64,000 nt of DNA. Origin: Erythrobacter ramosus (GTDB lineage: Bacteria > Pseudomonadota > Alphaproteobacteria > Sphingomonadales > Sphingomonadaceae). Shown one piece after another: positions 53,103-64,000 of this stretch. Both the position numbers and the translations under genes were made by a program. The notes beneath the pieces were generated by a model. It ran no database searches. It was given only the letters and a program-made list of their open reading frames with translations, and had not been told where the DNA came from. The stretch spans positions 325,183 through 389,182 of the forward strand of contig NZ_WTYB01000001.1 of assembly GCF_009828055.1 (NCBI RefSeq), written 5' to 3'. Positions within the stretch are counted from its first letter, which is position 1. The number at the start of each line of letters is the position of its first letter.

Positions 53103-54080
53103 TTAGACCGGTTCAGGCACGGGGAGCGTATCGCCGCCGCGCACCTGCACCACGCGCGCCCCTGCCGCGCCGCGATTGCTGATGGCCCGCGCCGCGCCTT
53201 GCGGGACGGTGATGGTATCGCCCGGGCCGCAGGTGGTCGTCTCGTCGTCGATGGTGACGGCGACATTGCCATCTTGCACGAACCACACATCGGCTACCGA
53301 CAGCCGGTGCGGGGCAATCGCGGAATGCGGGGCGATTGCGATTTCTGCGACGGTGAAGCCATGCGGCCAAGCAATCGGCGCAGCGCCGATCAGCAGGCGC
53401 TCGGCAATGCCCGGCGTGTCAGCGTGCAGCGCTGCCGGGCGAGGCATGGCGGCGGGAATGACGCATTGGGCGAGCGCGGCGGAATCCACCTGCGCGAGCG
53501 CAGCGATTTGCTGCGCCGTGGTCTCGGGCATTGGCCGCGCATCCGGCGGCACGCTTTCACCCTTGGCAGTATCGACTAGCGTGCCGTCTTCCAGCAGCAC
53601 CAGCCCGTAATCGCGCGCCATGTCGAACACATAGGGCGCCCACATCACGTGCCCGGCATCATCGCCGCCCAGCACGGCCCACAGGAAGCCAGTATCCTCG
53701 CCGACATTCTCGAACCCACGGAACAGGCGCGTGGGGATCGAGATCAGATCGCCCGGCCCCATGAACACCTCGCCATCCGTTCCTCGCTCCCCGGTCATGA
53801 AGCGCCAGCGGCCGGAGTGGACGTAGAACACCTCCACCGTCTCGTGGCTGTGCTGCGAATTGAGGCAACGCGGCGGCTGACGCGCGCCGCCAATGTTGAA
53901 GCCGTGTGGTTCGGAAATATGGACGTGCTGGTTCGGATTTTCCGCCACGCCAGGGCCGATGATGGTGAAGTTTTCCTTCTGGTCTGACCCGGGCGAGCGC
54001 GTGTCGATGAAGGCATCACGGCACGGCACCAGATCGCCGTAGCGCACGATCCTGCGTTCGATGGAGGCGAGGCCGGTCAC
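53103..54080 (-). CDS. Two-domain cupin protein
   Basis: A 325-aa bicupin from GTG 54080, overlapping the upstream stop (GTGA). The first cupin holds HVHISEPHGFN, QHSHETVEVFYVHSGRW and MGPGDLISIPTRLFRGFEN, with metal-ligand His/Glu visible. The second (about 225-320) has APHRLSVADVWFVQDGNVAVTI and GPGDTITVPQGAARA. The layout resembles gentisate/homogentisate-type dioxygenases and sugar-acid isomerases, so ring cleavage or isomerisation is possible. Confidence 0.85.
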   Translation of the reverse strand: MTGLASIERRIVRYGDLVPCRDAFIDTRSPGSDQKENFTIIGPGVAENPNQHVHISEPHGFNIGGARQPPRCLNSQHSHETVEVFYVHSGRWRFMTGERGTDGEVFMGPGDLISIPTRLFRGFENVGEDTGFLWAVLGGDDAGHVMWAPYVFDMARDYGLVLLEDGTLVDTAKGESVPPDARPMPETTAQQIAALAQVDSAALAQCVIPAAMPRPAALHADTPGIAERLLIGAAPIAWPHGFTVAEIAIAPHSAIAPHRLSVADVWFVQDGNVAVTIDDETTTCGPGDTITVPQGAARAISNRGAAGARVVQVRGGDTLPVPEPV

Positions 54081-55096
54081 AGCGAAGTCCGCGGATCGCC
54101 GCACAAGTGGGCGATGCGCCCGAAGACATCGTAGCCCATCTGAAGCAGCAGGTGAGTGATATCGAGCGGCACCCAATTTTCGGCGATGAGGCCGTTTTCG
54201 CAGCGATAGAAGTCCATTACTCGCATCCCCACGCGGCGGCCCGTGGCGGGCATCCCGAGGAACCCGTCACCGGTGTGAGTGGCGGTCACGCTCGGCCAGC
54301 CGCCGGTGACGACAAACTCCCCATCGCCGATCCGCCCGACATGCTGCCCGCCGCGCCGGTCGGGGAAGGCGGTGAGGAACGGGATCTGGTGGACGGTGCG
54401 AAACCCGTCGAGACCGAGACTGGTGCCGATCCCGGCCGACCCATACCACGCGAAATCGGGCGTCCAGTAGGGGGCAAGATCCATCGAATCCAGCGTGTGT
54501 CCGTCAAAAGTGCCAAGCGCTGCGTGCATTGCGAGAACAAGGTCGAAGCTGGTACGCCCCGCCTCGGCATCGACGGGGCTCAATGCGCGGGCATTGCCAC
54601 CCGGTGCGGGCCACATGCCTTCCGCGCCAAGGCTGGGCGCCAGCGGCCAGAGGCCTGCCTGCCGGACAAGATCGAGCATATCGGGCAGCATCCAGCTTTC
54701 GGCAATCCGCCCGCTCTCGATGCGGTGAATCTCGCCAAAGCGCAGCCACACTGGCTTGTGGTTCGCCGGAATGCCCGCAAGGTCATGGGTGAAGGTGCCG
54801 CGGTAATGCCCCATCACCGCCACCATCACCGCGCCTGCGAACTCGCCCGCAGCGACGATGGCATGGGTGCGGCTGCAATGATGGAACGCGTGCTTCACCG
54901 GGGCGAAGAAGCTGGCGATCCCGGCGTCGAGCCCATCGAGCTCATTGAACGGATGGGCGATGTGGAAGCGACAGTCTGGCGCGAAAATCTCGGCCGCCGC
55001 GGCAGCGAGATCAGCCGCGCCGCACGCCGCCAGCCGGGCGAGTCCGGCATCGACCTTGCGCTTTGCCGCGTCGCAATCCACCCTCTGAAATGCCAC
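54077..55096 (-). CDS. Tandem SnoaL/NTF2-like protein
   Basis: A 339-aa protein from GTG 55096, with GGAGGAGAG just upstream. The longer frame (to 55150) would run into operator 3, so the GTG start is preferred. Two NTF2-like domains: about 10-160 (FAPDCRFHIAHPFNELDGLDAG, ESWMLPDMLDLVRQ) and about 180-325 (YWTPDFAWYGSAGIGTSLGLDGFRTVHQIPFLTAFPDRR, ENWVPLDITHLLLQMGYDV). First gene of its operon. Likely small-molecule cyclase, hydratase or dehydratase; exact role unknown. Confidence 0.82.
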   Translation of the reverse strand: MAFQRVDCDAAKRKVDAGLARLAACGAADLAAAAAEIFAPDCRFHIAHPFNELDGLDAGIASFFAPVKHAFHHCSRTHAIVAAGEFAGAVMVAVMGHYRGTFTHDLAGIPANHKPVWLRFGEIHRIESGRIAESWMLPDMLDLVRQAGLWPLAPSLGAEGMWPAPGGNARALSPVDAEAGRTSFDLVLAMHAALGTFDGHTLDSMDLAPYWTPDFAWYGSAGIGTSLGLDGFRTVHQIPFLTAFPDRRGGQHVGRIGDGEFVVTGGWPSVTATHTGDGFLGMPATGRRVGMRVMDFYRCENGLIAENWVPLDITHLLLQMGYDVFGRIAHLCGDPRTSL

Positions 55097-55134
55097 GGAA
55101 CTCTCTCCTCCAGTCGCCACGATAAAGGGGTATT

Positions 55135-55150
55135 TTGCATTCGCAGTCAA
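55135..55150 (+). promoter_or_regulatory. LacI-type operator 3 (SnoaL-cupin-SDR operon)
   Basis: TTGCATTCGCAGTCAA, 39 bases upstream of the GTG start of the tandem-SnoaL gene. It matches operator 4 in 15 of 16 positions and operators 1 and 2 in most. Confidence 0.7.
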
Positions 55151-55294
55151 TCAAAAAACCGGCCACTTGGCGATTTTGGGGGTCATTCGGCACGGGTAAT
55201 ACAAGCCCTGCAATTGTGAGGGTAAGCTGATGACTTGAGGCTTGCAGCCTAAGCGCCTATCGTCCGTCAGTATCGCCGATTTTCCGGCCCTCTC

Positions 55295-55310
55295 TTGCAT
55301 TCGCATTCAA
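55295..55310 (+). promoter_or_regulatory. LacI-type operator 4 (serine dehydratase)
   Basis: TTGCATTCGCATTCAA, the most symmetrical copy (TTGnATnCGnATnCAA). It lies 16 bases before the serine dehydratase ATG, where bound repressor would block initiation or early elongation. Confidence 0.72.
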
Positions 55311-55325
55311 GACCGGACCTGCGCC

Positions 55326-56696
55326 ATGCTTTCGATCCTCAACCTGTTCCGTATCGGTATTGGTCCATCAAGCTCGCACACCGTGGGGCCGATGCGGATC
55401 GCCCGGCGCTTTGTCGTCGGTTTGGCTGAAGCGCGCAAGCTTGACGAGGTGCGCCGCATTGCCATTGAGTTGCAAGGCTCGCTCGCGCTGACCGGCGTCG
55501 GGCATGGCTCGGTCGATGCCTGCGTGCTGGGGCTGATGGGGTGGCAGCCGGAGGCGGTCGACCCTGATGCGGTGGCAGCGCTGCTTGCATCTGCAGGCTC
55601 AGGACATATCCGCCTGTTGAGGCGGCACCCGATCGCCTTTGCACGCGCGCGTGACATCACGCTCGCTTGCGACATCGTCCCCGAACTCCACCCCAACGGG
55701 ATGCGTCTGCGCGCCTACGGGGAAGGCGACAAGGAAATCGCTGACGAGACCTGGTACTCCACCGGCGGCGGCTTCATAGCGTCGGCCCGCCAATTGTCCG
55801 CCCCCAGCGCCGACGATCTCGTCACCAGCCCGGTGCGCACCGCCCACCCCTATTCCTCGGGTGCGGAACTGCTGGCGCTGTGCGAGAGCCACGGCCTCGA
55901 CATCGCCGCTCTGGTGCTTGCCAATGAAAGTGCGTGGCAGGCCGAGGCCGAGACCCTCGCCGGGATCGACCGGTTGGTGGACGCGATGCTCGCCTGTATC
56001 GAACGCGGCCTTGCCCACGACGGCATTCTCCCCGGCGGCCTTCAGGTGCGCCGCCGTGCACCGGAACTGTGGCGCAAGCTTATCGCCAGCCCCACCAACG
56101 AGACCGAGGTGCTGCTCGACCGGCTCAACCTCTTCGCGATGGCAGTAAACGAGGAGAACGCTGCCGGGGGCCGGGTCGTTACTGCCCCCACCAATGGCGC
56201 GGCGGGGATCATCCCGGCCGTGCTGCGGCAATATTGCCACGAGGGGCCGCAAGCACGCGAACAGGCACGGCGGTTCCTGCTCACGGCGGGCGGCATCGGC
56301 CTGCTCTACAAGCAGCGCGCTTCGATCTCGGGGGCGGAGATGGGCTGTCAGGGCGAGGTCGGGGTGGCCTGTTCGATGGCAGCGGCGGGACTGGCCGCGG
56401 TGTGGGGCGGCACCCCGCAACAGGTCGCCGCCGCGGCGGAGATCGGAATGGAGCATAATCTCGGCCTCACCTGCGATCCGGTTGGCGGACTGGTGCAAAT
56501 CCCCTGCATCGAGCGCAATGCGATTGGCGCAGTGAAAGCGGTCAACGCCGCGCGCCTGGCGCTGCACAGCCACGAAGTGCCCAAGGTTTCGCTCGATCAG
56601 GTGATCGAGACGATGCGCCAGACCGGGATCGATATGTCGTCCAAGTACAAGGAGACCAGCCTCGGCGGGCTGGCCGTAAATGTGGCGGCCTGCTGA
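55326..56696 (+). CDS. sdaA: L-serine dehydratase (iron-sulphur)
   Basis: A 456-aa one-chain L-serine ammonia-lyase from ATG 55326. The beta-domain start LFRIGIGPSSSHTVGPM is present, and the alpha domain has Cys ligands of the 4Fe-4S cluster in MGCQGEVG, LTCDPVGG and IPCIERN. It turns L-serine into pyruvate and ammonia. A dedicated LacI operator 16 bases upstream, rather than a general serine signal, suggests that the pathway substrate releases serine. Also possible: a related hydroxy-amino acid. Confidence 0.93.
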   Translation: MLSILNLFRIGIGPSSSHTVGPMRIARRFVVGLAEARKLDEVRRIAIELQGSLALTGVGHGSVDACVLGLMGWQPEAVDPDAVAALLASAGSGHIRLLRRHPIAFARARDITLACDIVPELHPNGMRLRAYGEGDKEIADETWYSTGGGFIASARQLSAPSADDLVTSPVRTAHPYSSGAELLALCESHGLDIAALVLANESAWQAEAETLAGIDRLVDAMLACIERGLAHDGILPGGLQVRRRAPELWRKLIASPTNETEVLLDRLNLFAMAVNEENAAGGRVVTAPTNGAAGIIPAVLRQYCHEGPQAREQARRFLLTAGGIGLLYKQRASISGAEMGCQGEVGVACSMAAAGLAAVWGGTPQQVAAAAEIGMEHNLGLTCDPVGGLVQIPCIERNAIGAVKAVNAARLALHSHEVPKVSLDQVIETMRQTGIDMSSKYKETSLGGLAVNVAAC

Positions 56697-56779
56697 CCTG
56701 CCCTTCCCGATCAGCCGCGCCGATTGCGTAAGCGTCGGCAGTTGCAAGTGCTGAGGCCGCTGGAGTAGGCTAGACCCTA

Positions 56780-57196
56780 ATGACGCGCTCCGCCCTTCTC
56801 GCCTTTGCTGCTCTGACGCTGGCCCTGCCGGTCCGCGCCGAAGCGCCGGCGGCGCGTCCGGTGTTAGTCGGCGGGTATAGCGAGCTCGACGCCTGCCCAA
56901 GCATGGGCGCGATCATCCCTTTGCGCAAAGGCGGTGACGGCTATGTCGCCGTGCGCGCCGCGCCGAACCGCAAGGCGCGCGAGCTTGACCGGCTGACATC
57001 GGGCCGCGAACTGCTGCTGTGCCAAGAGAGTGAGGACGGCGCATGGGTGGGCGTGATCTACCCCGAACCGTTCGGCGGGGTAGGCCCCGGCGACTGCGGG
57101 GTTTCGCAAAGCAGCAATGGTCCGCCCCGGCCTTATGACGGGGTGTGCCTGTCCGGCTGGGTCGCGCGCCGTTACGTGGTGGTCACGGCGGGTTAG
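56780..57196 (+). CDS. Secreted SH3-like protein
   Basis: A 138-aa exported protein with a signal peptide (LLAFAALTLALPVRAEA). The middle (VAVRAAPNRKARELDRLTSGRELLLCQESEDGAWVGVIYP) resembles a bacterial SH3 domain, and four Cys suggest two disulphides (DACPS, LLCQE, GDCGV, GVCLS). It is periplasmic or secreted. It overlaps the convergent gltX by four bases. Function unknown. Confidence 0.85.
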   Translation: MTRSALLAFAALTLALPVRAEAPAARPVLVGGYSELDACPSMGAIIPLRKGGDGYVAVRAAPNRKARELDRLTSGRELLLCQESEDGAWVGVIYPEPFGGVGPGDCGVSQSSNGPPRPYDGVCLSGWVARRYVVVTAG

Positions 57197-58551
57197 GCCG
57201 CTGCTTGACCCAACCTGGCCCGCGCTTCTTCCTCGCCGATCAGCGGTAGGAGCTCGCCCATATCGGGGCCATGATCCATACCGGTGAGCGCCTGTCGCAG
57301 CGGCAGGAACAATCCTTTACCCTTGCGTCCGGTGGCCTCCTTGAGCACCGTGGTGAGCGCGCCCCACGGGCTATCGCCCCACACCAGCAGCCGTCCGGCC
57401 TCGGTGAGGAATGCCTTGTCCTCGGCGCTGAAATCGGGCTGCACAATCGGCCCGGTGACCAGCTGCCACCAGTCCGCCGCCTCACCGATATGGGCAAGGT
57501 TCGGGCGGATCGCGTGCCACCCGGCCTCGTCCATCCCGTCCGGCAGGCGAGCGGCGACCGCATCAAACGGAAGCTGGTGGACGATCCCGGCGTTGAGCCG
57601 CTCAAGGTCCTCCTCATCAAACTTCGCCGGGGCGCGGCCAAAGGTGGCGAGATCAAAACTTGCGACCAGTGCGGCGCGGTCAGCAATCGGCTCGACGGGC
57701 AGCGACGTGCCCAGCCGCGCGAGCAGCGCAATGATCGCCTCAGGCTCGATTCCACGTTCCCGGAAGGCATCGCAGCCGAGCGATCCGAGGCGCTTCGAAA
57801 GCTTGCCCTCACGCCCGACCAGCAGCGCTTCATGCGCGAAGGCGGGGAGCGTTTTTGCTGCACTTTCTCCCGCAGCAAAGCCTGCAGCATAAAGTGCGGT
57901 AAAGATCTGAATTTGAACGGCCGTATTGGAAACATGGTCCTCACCACGCAGCACTTGCGTGACGCCCATGTCGATATCGTCCACCGCGCTCGGCATCATG
58001 TAGAGCCACGAACCATCGGCGCGGCGGATCACCGGATCGGAGAGCTGCGCCGCATCGAATTTCTGCGGGCCGCGGATGCCGTCATCCCATTGGATCGGCT
58101 CGGCGTGATCGAGCAGAAAACGCCAGTGAGAGGGCGTGCCTTCGGCTTCCTTGGCGGCGCGCTCGGCGTCGGTCAGCTTGAGCGCAGCGCGGTCGTAGAT
58201 CGGCGGGAGCCCGCGGCCCAAGGCGATCTTGCGCTTCACCTCCAACTCCTGCGCGCTTTCGTAGCAGGGGTAAATCCGCCCCGCCGCTTTCAGCGCCGCA
58301 AAGGCCGCTTCGTAGCGGTCGAGCCGCGCGGACTGACGCTCCTCAGCGTCCCAGCTGAGGCCCAACCAGGTCAGATCGGCGCGGATTGCATCGACATAAT
58401 CTTCGCGGCTGCGTTCGGCATCAGTGTCGTCGATCCGCAGGATGAAGCGCCCGCCGCCTTGCCGCGCCAGCATCCAGTTATGCAGCGCGGTGCGGATGTT
58501 GCCGACATGGAGGCGGCCGGTGGGCGAAGGGGCGAAGCGGGTGGTGATCAT
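57193..58551 (-). CDS. gltX: Glutamyl-tRNA synthetase
   Basis: A 452-aa class I synthetase from ATG 58551. The HIGH-type motif is HVGN in FAPSPTGRLHVGNIRTA (about residues 5-21) and the KMSKS-type motif is GKLSKRLGS (about 240). It charges glutamate on tRNA(Glu) and, in alphaproteobacteria, often tRNA(Gln) for GatCAB. Many alphaproteobacteria have two copies; this may be either. GltX is the known target of E. coli HipA, whose homologue lies in this window. Confidence 0.95.
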   Translation of the reverse strand: MITTRFAPSPTGRLHVGNIRTALHNWMLARQGGGRFILRIDDTDAERSREDYVDAIRADLTWLGLSWDAEERQSARLDRYEAAFAALKAAGRIYPCYESAQELEVKRKIALGRGLPPIYDRAALKLTDAERAAKEAEGTPSHWRFLLDHAEPIQWDDGIRGPQKFDAAQLSDPVIRRADGSWLYMMPSAVDDIDMGVTQVLRGEDHVSNTAVQIQIFTALYAAGFAAGESAAKTLPAFAHEALLVGREGKLSKRLGSLGCDAFRERGIEPEAIIALLARLGTSLPVEPIADRAALVASFDLATFGRAPAKFDEEDLERLNAGIVHQLPFDAVAARLPDGMDEAGWHAIRPNLAHIGEAADWWQLVTGPIVQPDFSAEDKAFLTEAGRLLVWGDSPWGALTTVLKEATGRKGKGLFLPLRQALTGMDHGPDMGELLPLIGEEEARARLGQAAA

Positions 58552-58591
58552 GCGGCGTGCGGTAGAACGCGAGAGCCCCGCCCGCAAGCGC

Positions 58592-59032
58592 TCACACCGC
58601 GCGCAGTTCCGCTGCCGCAAGCGCCAGTGCGCCTTCCCACAGGCGGTGCGTGCGGTCGGTGCGGATCAGCCCGGTGAGCGCCGCTTCGAACCCCGCCCTC
58701 TCGCCATGTGCGGCCGCATCGACAAAGGCGCCGATGGTCGCCTCGTCATGGCTGAGCAGTCCGCAGCAGAAGCGCGAGACGTGGATGTTTTCAGGCCAGC
58801 TGGCCGAGACGGTCTGGGCGAGGATCAGTGCCCGTGCCGCCACCTCGACACTGCCCAGCCGCACTGCAAGTTCGGGCACCGGATCACGGCCGAGCCGCTC
58901 ATGAAGCGCGATCAGGCGCAAAGCATGGATGAAGCGCCCGGCAATCGGCCCCAGTGCTTCGAGGCGCGGCGGGGCGGCGAGGGACGCGATGATATTCTGG
59001 ATCGTGGCGGAGGGGGTGTGGTGCCGGGACAT
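58592..59032 (-). CDS. Conserved-looking hypothetical protein, 146 aa
   Basis: A 146-aa helical protein without signal peptide. A CCG motif in NIHVSRFCCGLLSHDEA and a C-terminal ALTGLIRTDRTHRLWEG region stand out. It lies 40 bases upstream of gltX in the same direction, so the two may be co-transcribed. No certain family. Confidence 0.75.
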   Translation of the reverse strand: MSRHHTPSATIQNIIASLAAPPRLEALGPIAGRFIHALRLIALHERLGRDPVPELAVRLGSVEVAARALILAQTVSASWPENIHVSRFCCGLLSHDEATIGAFVDAAAHGERAGFEAALTGLIRTDRTHRLWEGALALAAAELRAV

Positions 59033-59131
59033 GAAACCTCGCGTGTGCGTGTCGTGGGGACAGACTCACGCCTAGACGAATTGCGAGTGATTTGCAATAG
59101 CGGCCTAGACCGATCATGCCGACGCAGTGCC

Positions 59132-59169
59132 AAAGAAAAGCCCCGCCAGAGCCGAAGCTCGGGCGGGGC
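59132..59169 (-). terminator. Rho-independent terminator of rpoBC
   Basis: On the minus strand GCCCCGCC pairs with GGCGGGGC (59169-59140), with an inner AGC-TTCG-GCT tetraloop hairpin and TTTTCTTT behind it. It lies 29 bases after the rpoC stop. A textbook intrinsic terminator. Confidence 0.93.
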
Positions 59170-59197
59170 GATTTTCTACCGCGAGGGCGGGAGAGGA

Positions 59198-63502
<4,305 letters not shown>

Positions 63503-63578
63503 GACTGTGTTCCCTTAGGGGGGATGAAACTCTCAGGCTGAGGGGGCGGGGCCGAGGTGTTACCCCCGGCCCTGCGCC

Positions 63579-64000
<422 letters not shown>

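Overview
The window looks like a high-GC alphaproteobacterial chromosome, probably order Sphingomonadales and most like the Erythrobacter/Porphyrobacter group. This is inferred from the RpoB/RpoC, GltX and TonB-receptor sequences and the codon use; no database search was possible. It has two parts. Positions 1 to about 33.4 kb are an integrative/conjugative-element-like accessory region. Positions about 33.4-64 kb are chromosome-like, with lipid genes, a large catabolic regulon, and a housekeeping end of gltX, rpoC and rpoB.

Accessory region. At the left edge is a leftward set of genes: hipB-hipA toxin-antitoxin, a PD-(D/E)XK nuclease-like protein, a 204-aa unknown, and a protein that runs off the window and starts at a GTG with a strong Shine-Dalgarno sequence. 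Next comes a nearly gapless F-type conjugation operon on the minus strand, in transcription order traA-L-E-K-B-dsbC-V-C-orf128-trbI-traF(S26 peptidase)-W-U-trbC-N-F-H-G (21508 down to 3810). Two small regulators diverge from it (a HTH protein and an AlpA-like protein). No relaxase, coupling protein or integrase lies in the window. Cargo follows: a large PIN-domain protein, a nuclease-like/M15-like fusion, and a four-gene operon centred on NAD+/ADP-ribose (NrtR-like degenerate Nudix regulator, SPFH/band-7 protein, divergent NAD-kinase homologue, DraG-type ADP-ribosylglycohydrolase). After it come an S24-like regulator without catalytic residues, an IS110-family element with strong stem-loops behind its transposase, a NYN-LOTUS protein and two unknowns.

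Chromosome-like region. An alpha/beta hydrolase and a WS/DGAT acyltransferase come first. From 35.9 to 56.7 kb lies a coherent catabolic cluster. A ten-gene minus-strand operon runs HisD-like dehydrogenase, LacI regulator, alpha/beta hydrolase, MetE-like protein, HpaI-type aldolase, MFS transporter, fused 5-oxoprolinase/hydantoinase, DUF969, DUF979 and DUF2891. A TonB-dependent receptor diverges from it. A further minus-strand operon holds tandem-SnoaL, cupin, SDR and tandem-SnoaL proteins, with a divergent L-serine dehydratase. Four copies of one 16-bp LacI-type operator (consensus TTGCATyCGmAkTCAA) sit in front of exactly these four transcription units, so they probably form one substrate-responsive regulon whose substrate I cannot name.

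The most interesting items are the NAD/ADP-ribose operon on the mobile region, the four-site LacI regulon with an unassigned substrate, the nuclease/M15-like fusion and the putative guide-RNA structures of the IS110 element.
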